Source: Gordonia sp. ABSL11-1
Lineage (GTDB): Bacteria; Actinomycetota; Actinomycetes; Mycobacteriales; Mycobacteriaceae
NCBI RefSeq assembly: GCF_030315685.1
Contig: NZ_JASXSI010000018.1
Location: 1 to 64,000, forward strand
Length of the DNA: 64,000 nucleotides
Direction of reading: 5' to 3'
This document shows, in pieces, positions 31,038-40,028 of the stretch (position 1 is the stretch's first letter; every line of letters starts with the position of its first letter). Below the pieces are notes generated by a model that was given only the letters and a program-made list of their open reading frames with translations, was not told where the DNA came from and did no database searches. The position numbers were made by a program, and so were the translations under genes.

Positions 31038-31706
31038 TCAGGCCAGGCCCGCATCATGTAGCAGGATCGCCACCTGCACCCGGTTCGAGGTGCCGAGTTT
31101 GGTGAAGATGTGCGAGATGTGGGCCTTCACGGTCGCCACGCTCATGTACAGCTGCGCGGCGATCTCCGCGTTCGACGCACCCGTGGCCAGGCAGATCGCG
31201 ACGTCCCGTTCCCGCTCGGTCAGCACGGACAGCGCAGCGTGGGCGTCGGTCGTGCGACCGGCCGCACCGGCATCGCCGGCGACCACCTGTTTGATCAGCG
31301 CCGCCGTCACCGACGGACTCAGCGCGGGCTGCCCACGGAGCACGTTCTTGATCGCGGCGACGATGTCGTGCGGCGGGGTGTCCTTGAGCAGGAATCCGTC
31401 CGCGCCGACGGCGAGCGCCCGGACGACGTGGTCGTCGGCGTCGAAGGTCGTCAGCACGATGACCGCGGGCGGATCGTCGAGCGCCTTGAGCGCGGTCGTC
31501 GCGGCGATCCCGTCCAACACCGGCATCCGTAGGTCCATCAGCAGCATGTCGACCGGGTCCGTGGCATGCCGGTCCACCGCGTCCTGACCGTTCGCGGCCT
31601 CGGCGACGACGTCGAGATCGGAGTCGCCGCCCAGGAGCAGGCGCAGTCCGGAACGGACGAGCGGGTCGTCGTCGACGATCATGATGCGCGCGGTCATGAT
31701 TGCCAC
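31038..31706 (-). CDS. NarL/LuxR-family response regulator
   Basis: 222 residues. The receiver domain (residues 1-125) has the acidic pocket VDDDP, phospho-acceptor Asp58 in LLMDLRMPVLDG, Thr in VIVLTTFDADD and Lys in FLLKDTPP. The C-terminal HTH is LuxR type: LTERERDVAICLATGASNAEIA, then YMSVATVKAHISHIFTKLG. It overlaps the end of the sensor kinase gene by 13 bases. Such pairs commonly sense envelope stress. The likely target is the divergent ABC exporter. Confidence 0.92.
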   Translation of the reverse strand: MAIMTARIMIVDDDPLVRSGLRLLLGGDSDLDVVAEAANGQDAVDRHATDPVDMLLMDLRMPVLDGIAATTALKALDDPPAVIVLTTFDADDHVVRALAVGADGFLLKDTPPHDIVAAIKNVLRGQPALSPSVTAALIKQVVAGDAGAAGRTTDAHAALSVLTERERDVAICLATGASNAEIAAQLYMSVATVKAHISHIFTKLGTSNRVQVAILLHDAGLA

Positions 31707-32857
31707 GGTAGCCAGACGTGTAGGACGAAGTGACGGTCGTCGGTGCGCAGCGCCGACTGCCGGCCGCCGCTGAGCGCCACGCGTTCGGCGACGCCGACGA
31801 GACCGAGTCCCGACCTCGGCAGCGTCTGGTCGTCGGCACGCAGCAACAGCGGGTTGTCGACGAGCAGATCGACCCCCGATTCCTCGTCACCCTTGATCCG
31901 GACGGTGACGGTCGACGCCGGTGCATGCTTGCGGGCGTTGGTCAGGGCCTCCTGCAGGCACCGGTACAGGGTGCGGAACCGGGCCGGGGACATCCCGGTC
32001 AGATCGGCGGAACAGTGATACTCGATCCGCATCCCGCTGGCACGGTTCTCGTCGACGAGAACCTCGAGATCCTCCGGGAGTGCTTGCGGCTGTTCCGGAT
32101 CGGCATCACCTGGACCTTCCCGGAGGACACCGAGCACCTCGCGGAGCTCGGTCAGCGCCCGATGCGACGTCTCACGAATGGTCTGCGCCGTCTCCCGGAT
32201 CTGTCCGCGATCGAGGTCGTCGCGGTAGGACAGCGCCCCCGCGTACATGCTTATCGTCGAGATCCGGTGTGCCAGGACGTCATGCATCTCCCGGGCGATC
32301 CGCGCCCGCTCGACCGATCTGGCCTGCCGGACCTCCGCGTCCCGTTCGGCCTCGGCCAGCATCGCCCGCGCACGCCAACTCGCGAGCAGTTCGCGCCGCG
32401 ACCCGATGTACATGCCCCAGGCCACCATCGTCGCGATGACCGCCACCATGATCCCGTAGCGCAGGACCAGGGGCTCCTCGACGTCGGGGACGTTGAAGAA
32501 CTCCTCGGCGACCACGCCGCACACGAGGGCCAGACCGACCTGCGGGACGATCTCGTGCCAGTGACGTCGGGTCGACAGCGAGACCATCGCGAGTGCACCG
32601 GCGCCGGCCGAACTGGTGGACACCATGCTCGCGAGGTTCCCCACCGTGGCGACCGCGACCGGGTGGGATCGACGCCACCAGACCGCGAGGTAGGTGAGCA
32701 CACCGACGCCCAGATCCAGCGCGAACCACCAGAGTGCGTGCTCCCATTGATATCCGAGGCGTGTGCCCCAGACGATGCCGGAGATCACGAGCATCAGGAT
32801 CAACCGCCAGATGTGGCTCCACCACGTCAATGTCGGCTGATAGTCCTCGGGGCGCAC
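31694..32857 (-). CDS. Sensor histidine kinase (HisKA_3 / DesK type)
   Basis: 387 residues. The N-terminal half has about five to six membrane helices. The dimerisation helix carries the phospho-His in RARIAREMHDVLAHRISTIS, and the ATPase domain follows with EALTNARKHAPASTVTV and SGLGLVGVAERVALSGG. It forms a two-component pair with the response regulator encoded just downstream and diverges from an ABC transporter operon by 132 bases. This layout is typical of systems controlling their neighbouring exporter. Confidence 0.9.
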   Translation of the reverse strand: MRPEDYQPTLTWWSHIWRLILMLVISGIVWGTRLGYQWEHALWWFALDLGVGVLTYLAVWWRRSHPVAVATVGNLASMVSTSSAGAGALAMVSLSTRRHWHEIVPQVGLALVCGVVAEEFFNVPDVEEPLVLRYGIMVAVIATMVAWGMYIGSRRELLASWRARAMLAEAERDAEVRQARSVERARIAREMHDVLAHRISTISMYAGALSYRDDLDRGQIRETAQTIRETSHRALTELREVLGVLREGPGDADPEQPQALPEDLEVLVDENRASGMRIEYHCSADLTGMSPARFRTLYRCLQEALTNARKHAPASTVTVRIKGDEESGVDLLVDNPLLLRADDQTLPRSGLGLVGVAERVALSGGRQSALRTDDRHFVLHVWLPWQS

Positions 32858-32989
32858 ACCCCCACCGTAATCGGCGGTTCCTCGGGGTCACCTCATACCG
32901 ACGGCCACATCCGCCTCCGACTTCGGTAGGGGGTCATCGTGGCCTGCCGCCCGATGTGCGCGACACGCTGCCGGACGACGATGGACGAC

Positions 32990-33904
32990 ATGATCACCGT
33001 CGAGAACCTCACCAAGAGATATGGCGACCACACGGCCGTCGACGATGTCTCCTTCACCTGTGCACCCGGACAGGTCACCGGCTTCCTCGGCCCCAACGGT
33101 GCCGGGAAGTCGACGACCATGCGCATCATCGCCGGGCTGACCCCACCCACCTCCGGTTCGGCCACCGTCGGCGGGAAGTCGTATCGGGAGATCCCCAATC
33201 CGGCAACGCAGGTGGGTGTGCTGCTCGACGCGTCGGCCCAGCACGCCGGCCGGACCGGGGCCGAGATCCTGCGACTGAGCGCGATGACGCTGGGGGTCCC
33301 CCGCTCGCGTGTCGACGAGATGCTGGAGATGGTGAGTCTCACCCCCACCGAGGCGGACCGCCGGGTGCGCAACTACTCGTTGGGCATGCGGCAGCGGCTC
33401 GGTATCGCCAACGCGCTGCTCGGCGATCCGCACATCCTGATCCTCGACGAGCCGGCGAACGGCCTCGACCCGGCCGGTATCCACTGGATGCGCACCCTGC
33501 TCCGTGATTACGCGAATCGCGGTGGCACCGTGCTGCTCTCCTCACATCTGCTGCACGAGATCGAGATCATCGCCGACGAGATCCTGGTCATCGGCCAGGG
33601 CCGGATCGTCGCGCAGGGCACCAAGTCCGAGCTGCTCGCCGCCGGCGGCACCCGCGTCCGGTCGCTGGACGACTCGGCTCTCGCCACCGCGCTCGGGTCG
33701 GCCGGGATCGACGTCACCCCCTCCGACGATGGCGGATTCACCACCGCCGCCTCGCCGGAAGACGTCGGCCGGGTGGCCGCCGCGACCGGCATCGTGTTGG
33801 TGGAACTACGTCCCGGCGACGGCGCACAGCTCGAAGAGATGTTCCTACAACTCACCGCACAGACCCAGCGTGAACAACCCGTCCTCCAGGGAGCTCCGTC
33901 ATGA
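32990..33904 (+). CDS. ABC transporter ATP-binding protein
   Basis: A protein of about 304 residues from ATG 32990 (MITVENLTKRYG); an ATG 9 bases earlier is possible. Walker A is GPNGAGKST, the signature is NYSLGMRQRLGIANALLGDP, Walker B is ILILDEPANGLDPAG, and the H-loop is LLSSHLLHEIE. A C-terminal extension of about 90 residues is typical of DrrA/CcmA-like exporters. The ATP-binding subunit works with the permease gene that overlaps its stop (ATGA). The substrate could be a lipid, antibiotic or bacteriocin-like compound. Confidence 0.92.
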   Translation: MITVENLTKRYGDHTAVDDVSFTCAPGQVTGFLGPNGAGKSTTMRIIAGLTPPTSGSATVGGKSYREIPNPATQVGVLLDASAQHAGRTGAEILRLSAMTLGVPRSRVDEMLEMVSLTPTEADRRVRNYSLGMRQRLGIANALLGDPHILILDEPANGLDPAGIHWMRTLLRDYANRGGTVLLSSHLLHEIEIIADEILVIGQGRIVAQGTKSELLAAGGTRVRSLDDSALATALGSAGIDVTPSDDGGFTTAASPEDVGRVAAATGIVLVELRPGDGAQLEEMFLQLTAQTQREQPVLQGAPS

Positions 33905-34737
33905 CCGCCCACGTCCACAACTCACCTGTCCACAACGCACCTGTCCGCGACACCGCCGCCGACACCCGACCCGACCGGCGCAGCTCCCCGATTCCGCTGA
34001 CACGCCTGACCGCCGTCGAACTCCGCAAACTGGTGGACACGCGCGCCGGGTTCTGGCTCACCGCGTCGATCGGGGTGATCTCGGTGGTGGTCGTCGTCGC
34101 GATGCTCATCGCGAACCGCAACACTCCCGAAAACCTCACGTACGGACAGTTCTTCGGGATGATGAACATCCCCACCGGCGTGATCCTGCCGATCCTCGCC
34201 ATCCTCCTGGTGACGGGGGAATGGAGTCAGCGCACCGCGCTCACCACGTTCACCATGGAGCCACGCCGCGAACGTGTCGTCACCGCCAAACTCCTCGCGG
34301 CACTCATCGCCGGAGTCGGGGCCGTCGCCCTGTCGCTGGTACTCGGGGCCGTCGGCAACGTGATCGCAGGCATCGTCTACATCGACCCGGCCGGGTCCTG
34401 GTCGTTCACCGCGGCCGGACTGGTGAACTCGGCCATCCTGCAGATCTTCGGGCTGCTTCTCGGATTCGGTTTCGCCGCACTGATTCTCAACACGCCCGGA
34501 GCGATCGTCGCCTATTTCGCGATGCCGACCGCGCTCACCCTGGTGAGTGAACTCGTGCCGTGGTTCAAGGACAACCTCGGCCAGTGGGTCGACACCAGCG
34601 CCACCCATGCCCCCCTCCAGTCCGGCGACTGGGCGACGGGCGGCGAATGGGCGCGCCTGGTCGTGTCCACAGTCGTGTGGATCGCTATCCCATTGACGCT
34701 GGGGGTGATCCGCATACTGCGCTCGGAGGTCAAGTAG
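33901..34737 (+). CDS. ABC-2 type permease
   Basis: 278 residues with a polar N-terminus of about 45 residues and six hydrophobic segments, including FWLTASIGVISVVVVVAMLI, GVILPILAILLVTGEWSQRTAL and WIAIPLTLGVIRILRSEVK. TGEWSQRTALTTFTMEPRR is the typical cytoplasmic loop of ABC-2 permeases. The start overlaps the ATPase stop, so they are co-translated. Together with the divergent kinase/regulator pair it looks like a stress-induced export unit. Confidence 0.9.
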   Translation: MTAHVHNSPVHNAPVRDTAADTRPDRRSSPIPLTRLTAVELRKLVDTRAGFWLTASIGVISVVVVVAMLIANRNTPENLTYGQFFGMMNIPTGVILPILAILLVTGEWSQRTALTTFTMEPRRERVVTAKLLAALIAGVGAVALSLVLGAVGNVIAGIVYIDPAGSWSFTAAGLVNSAILQIFGLLLGFGFAALILNTPGAIVAYFAMPTALTLVSELVPWFKDNLGQWVDTSATHAPLQSGDWATGGEWARLVVSTVVWIAIPLTLGVIRILRSEVK

Positions 34738-34862
34738 TCCCGACACGTCCGGACTCCACGACCGCCGTGCGCACGACGTCGACCGGTGAGCCTGCCCCCG
34801 AAGGCCCGCCGGTCGACGTCTTTTTCGCGTCTCCGTCGACGCCCGCGACGATCGGGCGCGAC

Positions 34863-35918
34863 CTACCGGGACACCCACTCCAGCAGTCGATCCAGCGGCC
34901 ACGTGGTGACGACCCGGTCGGCGTCGATGCCGAGACGTTCGGCGCGCTCGGCACCGAGGGCCTTGAAGTCGAGTTGCCCCGGCGCGTGGGCATCGGAGTC
35001 GATCGCGAACAGACAGCCGAGCTCACGGGCGAGTTCGATGAGCTCGTCGGGTGGGTCGACGCGCTCAGGGCGCGAATTGATCTCCACCGCCGTCCGGTTG
35101 TCGAGGCAGGCGGTGAACACCGCACGGGCGTCGAACACCGACTGTGGCCGGGCGCCGCGGCCGGTACCGACGCGACGACCGGTGCAGTGCCCGAGCACGT
35201 TCACCCGCGGATCGGACGCCGCGGCGACCATCCGTCGGGTCATCGGCGCGGCGTCCATTCTCAGTTTCGAGTGCACCGACGCCGTGACGATGTCGAGTCG
35301 ATCGAGCATCTCGTCCGTCTGGTCGAGCGCGCCGTCGTCGAGGATGTCCACCTCGATCCCCGTCAGGACGCGGCACCACTCGTCGGTGTCGGAGCGTTCG
35401 TGGTTGAGCTCCTCGATCTGCCGTACCTGCCGGTCGAGACGTTCGGTACTCAATCCGTTCGCGACCGTCAGACGCGGCGAGTGGTCGGTGATGGCGATCC
35501 ATTCGTGGCCGAGAGCAGTTGCCGCGGCGGCCATCTCCTCGAGCGGTGCGCCACCGTCGCTCCATTCGGTGTGGGCGTGCAGGTCGCCGCGAATCGCGCG
35601 ATACAGGTCGTCGCCACCATCGGCGAGGGAGGCCGGCGCCGCGTCCTGCAGGTCGGCCAGATAGCGGGGCAGCTGTCCGCCCACCGCCTCGGCGATGACC
35701 TCGGCGGTGGTCTTGCCGACCCCGGGGATGTCGGTCAGGGTCCGCGCCGACGTCCGCCGGCCGAGTTCGTCGCGACCGGCGCCTCGAGCAGCGGCCGCCG
35801 CCTTCCGAAATGCCTCCACGCGATAGGTGCTCTGCCGATCCCTCTCGAGCAGCCAGGCGATCCGCGTCAGCGCGACGACGGGATCCACCGGCGCCTCGAG
35901 TGGCGCAAGCGGATTCAC
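34863..35918 (-). CDS. PHP-domain hydrolase with N-terminal HhH domain
   Basis: 351 residues from GTG 35918 (GAGGA upstream, GTGA overlap with the previous gene). Residues about 10-80 form a PolX-like helix-hairpin-helix part (RTLTDIPGVGKTTAEVIAEA). The rest is a PHP metal-dependent hydrolase: GDLHAHTEWSDGGAPLEEM, IAITDHSPRLTVANGL, GIEVDILDDG, ASVHSKLRMD, GHCTG and AIDSDAHAPGQ, supplying the His/Asp/Glu metal ligands. No polymerase domain is present. A phosphoesterase acting on DNA or a nucleotide is likely; the substrate is unknown. Confidence 0.87.
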   Translation of the reverse strand: MNPLAPLEAPVDPVVALTRIAWLLERDRQSTYRVEAFRKAAAAARGAGRDELGRRTSARTLTDIPGVGKTTAEVIAEAVGGQLPRYLADLQDAAPASLADGGDDLYRAIRGDLHAHTEWSDGGAPLEEMAAAATALGHEWIAITDHSPRLTVANGLSTERLDRQVRQIEELNHERSDTDEWCRVLTGIEVDILDDGALDQTDEMLDRLDIVTASVHSKLRMDAAPMTRRMVAAASDPRVNVLGHCTGRRVGTGRGARPQSVFDARAVFTACLDNRTAVEINSRPERVDPPDELIELARELGCLFAIDSDAHAPGQLDFKALGAERAERLGIDADRVVTTWPLDRLLEWVSR

Positions 35919-36100
35919 GGATCCTCGTCGCCGTCGGCGGCGTCGCGTACACCCGCCTCGGCGTGACGACGATGCAGTCGCTCCCGGACATCGTCGGCGC
36001 TGTAGGAGTTGCGTTGCCGTTGGTCGCGGGCGACGAGCACGCCGCCGGCGGCGACCCCGACTGCACCGGCCAGTCCCAACCATTTCCATGCCCTACGCAT
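35915..36100 (-). CDS. Small membrane-anchored protein
   Basis: 61 residues with one helix near the N-terminus (WLGLAGAVGVAAGGVLVARD) and a charged C-terminus. Its TGA overlaps the GTG of the PHP gene, so the two are co-translated. It resembles small anchor proteins of unknown function seen in actinobacteria. The short length limits certainty, but the overlap supports it. Confidence 0.6.
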   Translation of the reverse strand: MRRAWKWLGLAGAVGVAAGGVLVARDQRQRNSYSADDVRERLHRRHAEAGVRDAADGDEDP

Positions 36101-36135
36101 GTGCCCGAGGATAGTTGCTGTTCTACGCTGCCCAC

Positions 36136-36852
36136 GTGCGTACAGGACAGGAGTTCACCGGCGGACGAGCAGGGATCGGCCTCGGGGAGGCGCTCGAGGC
36201 GACCCGCACCGGCGACGTCTGGCTGTTCCGCGGCCGGTCGGCTCCCGACCGGGCCATCCAGGCGCTGACCAACGCTCCGGTCAACCATGTGGCCATGACC
36301 GTGGCCATCGACGACCTGCCGCCGCTGCTGTGGCATGCCGAGCTCGGCGACAAGCTGACCGACGTGTGGACCGGAGACCACCATCGAGGTGTCCAGCTCC
36401 ACGACGGACGCGAGGCGGTTCTGCAGTGGATGGACCGCTACGGTCAGGACTGCTGGCTGCGGCAGCTGACCCCCGACGTCACCACGGCGCAGGAGGACGC
36501 CCTGCTGAAGGTGATCGCACGACTCGACGGCACGCCGTTCCCGGCGACCGCACGACTCGCCGGACGGTGGTTCCGGGGCCGGGTCCCGAACAATGTCGAC
36601 CTCGTGCGCGGCATCCCGATCCTCGATCGCCGTGCCCGCGAACGACGCGCCCGGCGCCGTGCGCAGACAGCGTCGCTGCAGGCCGCCTATTGCGCGGAGG
36701 TCGTCGCGATCACCTATGCCGAGATCGGCCTGCTGGACGCGGCGAAGGACTCGAACTGGTTCGATCCCGGACGATTCTGGAGCGGCGACGCCCTGCCGCT
36801 CGTCGCGGGATACCGGCTCGGCAACGAGATCGCCGTCCGTCGCGGCCGCTGA
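36136..36852 (+). CDS. Predicted permuted papain-like (YiiX/LRAT-type) hydrolase
   Basis: 238 residues from GTG 36136; an in-frame TTG at 36115 is less likely. The sequence has GDVWLFRGRSAPDRAIQALT, then the His motif NAPVNHVAMTVAI, and near the end the Cys motif AAYCAEVVAITYAEIGLL. A His before and a Cys after is the permuted NlpC/P60 order of the YiiX/YaeF group, which includes lipid- and amide-hydrolysing enzymes. No signal peptide is visible. Assignment rests on motif order and is moderate. It diverges from the small membrane-protein gene. Confidence 0.65.
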   Translation: MRTGQEFTGGRAGIGLGEALEATRTGDVWLFRGRSAPDRAIQALTNAPVNHVAMTVAIDDLPPLLWHAELGDKLTDVWTGDHHRGVQLHDGREAVLQWMDRYGQDCWLRQLTPDVTTAQEDALLKVIARLDGTPFPATARLAGRWFRGRVPNNVDLVRGIPILDRRARERRARRRAQTASLQAAYCAEVVAITYAEIGLLDAAKDSNWFDPGRFWSGDALPLVAGYRLGNEIAVRRGR

Positions 36853-37018
36853 GTCAGACGCGGCCCTGGGTCAGACGTAGCCGATATCGCCGCCGGGCGA
36901 CGATTCCGGCTACGTCTGCCGTGGATGGGATTTGCCTGAGAACCCGACCAGCGAATTGACAGGAAATCGCCACCTTCTCTCTTGCTCTTCTCTCATAGCC
37001 GCCCGGCATCGTGGTGTC

Positions 37019-38341
37019 GTGAACGAATCCCAGCCGACCGACGGCCACCCGAGCCCGGTCACCGAACCCCTCCACCAGCAGGGTCCCCATCTCCCGCCCT
37101 ACCAGCCGTGGGACAACCACGCGGGGGCGGCTTACCCGCCGCCGGCACCCGCTCGTCAGCGCGGCGGCATGACGAAGCCGATCATCGCCACCGCCCTCCT
37201 CGCCGGCCTGATCGGTGGAGCCGTCGGCGTCGGCGGCAGCGCCCTCCTCGACCGTGACTCGACACCGTCTGTGCCGGTGCTGAACTCACAGCCGGCTGAT
37301 GCGGCCAATGCGGCCGACGTGAAACCCGGGTCGGTGACCTACGCGGCGCAGGTCGCCTCGAAGTCGGCAGCCGACATCAAGGTCGAGACCCCCCAGGGCA
37401 CCGCGGTCGGCAGTGGGATCGTGCTCTCCCCCGACGGCTACGTGCTGACCAATCATCACGTCGTGGCCGCCGCCGGGCAGGGCAGCACCATCCAGGTGAC
37501 GACCAGCGACGGCGCGACCCACAGTGCAAAGGTCACCGGTTCCTCCCCGTCGTACGACCTCGCCGTGATCAAGCTCGACGGCGCGTCGGGACTCACCCCG
37601 GCCGCGCTCGGTGACTCGAGCAGCCTACAGGTCGGCGAGCAGGTGGTGGCTGTCGGCAGCCCCGAGAACCTCTCCAACACGGTCACGTCGGGCATCGTCA
37701 GCGCGCTGTCGCGGACGGTGACCGCCGGCGACGAGAGTGGGTCCGGTCTGACCGTCTACAACGGACTGCAGACAGACACCCCGATCAATCCCGGCAATTC
37801 CGGTGGGCCGCTGGTCAACCTGCAGGGCCAGGTCGTCGGCGTGAACTCCGCCGTCGACACCGGGCAGGCCGCGAATGGCGGTCCGCAGGCCTATGGCCTG
37901 GGCTTCGCGATCCCGGTCAATGCGGCGAAACGGGTCGCCAACGAGTTGCTCGAGGACGGGAAGGCCACCAAACCCGTTCTCGGCGTGTCGGGTTCGCTCG
38001 CATCGGAGAGCAAGACCACCGGCGCCCAGATCACGTCCGTCCAGGCCGACGGCGCGGCGGCGGACGCAGGCATCTCCTCGGGCGACGTGATCACCAAGAT
38101 CGGCAACACCCCCATCAGCAACTACGCGGACCTGATGGCGCAGGTGCTGACCCACTCGCCGGGCGAGACGGTGCCGGTGACCATCGGCTCCGGCGACGGC
38201 GCGCGGACCGTCCAGGTGAAGCTGGGCAGCACGGTGGACAAGGAACAGACCACCATTCCCGAATCCGGCGACGACGGCGGCCGGTCCGGCCGAGGTCAAT
38301 CGCCGTTCGGAGGCGGCAGCCCCTTCGGGCTGGTGCCCTGA
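37019..38341 (+). CDS. Membrane-anchored HtrA/DegP-type serine protease
   Basis: 440 residues from GTG 37019. A Pro-rich cytoplasmic N-terminus of about 55 residues is followed by one membrane helix (IIATALLAGLIGGAVGVGG). Next comes a trypsin-like domain with the triad His in YVLTNHHVV, Asp in SYDLAVIKL and Ser in NPGNSGGPLVN, and a PDZ domain (TGAQITSVQADGAAADAGI, GDVITKIGNTPISNYADL). The tail is Gly/Ser-rich. It matches the PepD/HtrA proteases of mycobacteria, which handle misfolded proteins outside the membrane and are part of envelope stress control. Confidence 0.9.
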   Translation: MNESQPTDGHPSPVTEPLHQQGPHLPPYQPWDNHAGAAYPPPAPARQRGGMTKPIIATALLAGLIGGAVGVGGSALLDRDSTPSVPVLNSQPADAANAADVKPGSVTYAAQVASKSAADIKVETPQGTAVGSGIVLSPDGYVLTNHHVVAAAGQGSTIQVTTSDGATHSAKVTGSSPSYDLAVIKLDGASGLTPAALGDSSSLQVGEQVVAVGSPENLSNTVTSGIVSALSRTVTAGDESGSGLTVYNGLQTDTPINPGNSGGPLVNLQGQVVGVNSAVDTGQAANGGPQAYGLGFAIPVNAAKRVANELLEDGKATKPVLGVSGSLASESKTTGAQITSVQADGAAADAGISSGDVITKIGNTPISNYADLMAQVLTHSPGETVPVTIGSGDGARTVQVKLGSTVDKEQTTIPESGDDGGRSGRGQSPFGGGSPFGLVP

Positions 38342-38360
38342 CAGACCCGGGGAGCGGGGC

Positions 38361-38390
38361 GGCTCCGTCGGTCATCGGATCGACGGAACC
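38361..38390. terminator. Bidirectional hairpin between htrA-like and oxygenase genes
   Basis: Arms GGCTCCGTCG and CGACGGAACC pair at 9 of 10 positions around a 10-base loop; GTTTGT follows on the plus side. The two flanking genes converge here. Confidence 0.5.
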
Positions 38391-38456
38391 GTTTGTCGGC
38401 GCCGGCCGGGTTGACACCCGATCCGGCGGGGCCCGCGGCCCGCGGCGATCTCCGGG

Positions 38457-39428
38457 TCAGCCGACGGTGATCGCGTCGAGGCGCTCCTTGATGAAGTCCC
38501 CCGAGACCACCGGCGGCAGACCGGCCCGCTGACCGATCGGCGGTTCGATGGGCGTGACGACGGCGTCGTGGTCCAGTTCGTAGAAGAAGATCAGCGACAC
38601 GAGATCTTCCTCGGGTGCATCGGCCTGGGGCGGCAGGACGCGGTGCCGGCCCGCAGGCCACCGGCCGCCGGACCAGTACTCGAGCAGATCGCCGATGTTG
38701 ATCGTCAGCGCCGCCGGATCGTAGGGCGCGTCCGCCCAGCCACCCTCGTCGCTGTAGACCTGCAGACCGCCGGCACCCGGTTCCCGGTCGAGGACCGTCA
38801 CCGTCCCGAAGTCGGTGTGCGGCCCGATCCGGAACTGCCCGGGTTCGGGTTCACCCACCACCGCCATCGGCGGATAGTGATTGATGTTCGAGGTCCACGT
38901 CGCGTTCCCGGCCAGTCCGCGAAACGGATTGTCGGGTCCCGGGAACCCCAGCGACGCGGACATCAACGCCAGCAGATCGTCCGACAGCGCCTTCATCTGA
39001 GCCGTCCAGGTCGTGAACAACTCACGCAACCCGGGCGCCTCCGCAGGCCACACGTCCGGGGCGAACCAGTAGTCGTCCACGGCCGGGATTCCGACCGGCG
39101 TCTGGGCTCCCGAGTTGTAGGTCTCCTTGAGGTCGGGTGGTGTGTCGGTGCCCTCGGAGTATCCGTTGGCCTCCATGCCCGGCCCGATCCACCCCCGACC
39201 ACCGACACCGACCGCGTACTGCGCCTTGATCTCCGGTGGGAACGCGAAGAATTCGCGTGCTGCGCTGCGTAACGCAGTCGGCAGCCCCGGGTCGATGCCA
39301 TGCCCGGTGACCAGGAGGAAACCGGCTTTCTGCAACGACTCGTCGACGGCCGCGCACACCTGATCGGCGGCCGGTCCGCCTGCGCGCCACTGCGAGAGGT
39401 CGACGGTGAGGATCGGACTGTGCGTCAT
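38457..39428 (-). CDS. 2-oxoglutarate/Fe(II) oxygenase, isopenicillin N synthase family
   Basis: 323 residues from ATG 39428. It begins PILTVDLSQW, then GFLLVTGHGIDPGLPTALR. The iron ligands are His and Asp in GPHTDFGTVTVL and His in PAGRHRVLP. At the place where the Arg-x-Ser co-substrate motif of this family is expected I read DLVSLIFFYE, so the Arg seems to be missing, a point worth testing. The start overlaps the stop of the deaminase gene (ATGA). In this cluster of base transport and deamination genes a role in oxidising a pyrimidine or purine (compare thymine 7-hydroxylase) is plausible but inferred. Confidence 0.87.
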   Translation of the reverse strand: MTHSPILTVDLSQWRAGGPAADQVCAAVDESLQKAGFLLVTGHGIDPGLPTALRSAAREFFAFPPEIKAQYAVGVGGRGWIGPGMEANGYSEGTDTPPDLKETYNSGAQTPVGIPAVDDYWFAPDVWPAEAPGLRELFTTWTAQMKALSDDLLALMSASLGFPGPDNPFRGLAGNATWTSNINHYPPMAVVGEPEPGQFRIGPHTDFGTVTVLDREPGAGGLQVYSDEGGWADAPYDPAALTINIGDLLEYWSGGRWPAGRHRVLPPQADAPEEDLVSLIFFYELDHDAVVTPIEPPIGQRAGLPPVVSGDFIKERLDAITVG

Positions 39429-39940
39429 AGGAGGCCTCCTGCCGCGTCGGTGGGGTCGCCATCGGCGTCGGGCACCCCGATGTCCTCGTTCCACAGCTCG
39501 GGGTGGGACCCGATGAAGTCGGTCATCATCGCGACGCACCGCTCGTCGTCGACAAGCGTGACGGGGATGCCGAGATCGAGTAGCCACTGTTCACCCCCGT
39601 TGAAGGTGCGGTTCTCGCCGACGACGACGGCACCGATACCGAACTGTCGGATGAGTCCGCTGCAGTACCAGCACGGCGCCAGGGTCGTCACCATGATCGT
39701 CGTCGAATAGTCACGTTGCCGCCCCGCGGCCCGGAACGCGTCTGTCTCACCGTGGACAGACGGGTCGGCGTGCTGCACACGACGATTGCGGCCTTCCCCC
39801 AGCACTGTGCCGTCGGCGGCGACGAGGGCGGCGCCGATCGGGATGCCACCCTCGTCGAGGCCGAGGCGGGCCTGCCGATAGGCGGTGTCGAGCAGGACGG
39901 CCGGATCGAGTCCCGACAACGCGTCGGTGCGGATGCTCAT
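39425..39940 (-). CDS. Nucleobase/nucleoside deaminase (CDA-like)
   Basis: 171 residues from ATG 39940. Zinc motifs are HGETDAF (His ligand, catalytic Glu) and APCWYCSGLI (two Cys ligands), as in yeast-type cytosine deaminase, guanine deaminase and TadA relatives. The region EGGIPIGAALVAADGTVLGEGRNRRV is the usual substrate wall. The enzyme would release ammonia from a base such as cytosine or guanine. It is followed directly by the oxygenase gene and diverges from the PucR regulator. The exact substrate cannot be told. Confidence 0.88.
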   Translation of the reverse strand: MSIRTDALSGLDPAVLLDTAYRQARLGLDEGGIPIGAALVAADGTVLGEGRNRRVQHADPSVHGETDAFRAAGRQRDYSTTIMVTTLAPCWYCSGLIRQFGIGAVVVGENRTFNGGEQWLLDLGIPVTLVDDERCVAMMTDFIGSHPELWNEDIGVPDADGDPTDAAGGLL

Positions 39941-40028
39941 GGTCCGAGCGTGCCTGCCACCGCGCGCCGCGACAACTGACAGTCCGTCGCCCTGCGGTGG
40001 ACCTCGAACGTGCATATCGTCGGACGCC

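Noticed and set aside
32858..32989. Operator for the response regulator between kinase and ABC genes
   Set aside because: ACCGA and TCGGT half-sites exist but are 21 bases apart and not clearly symmetrical; too weak to list.
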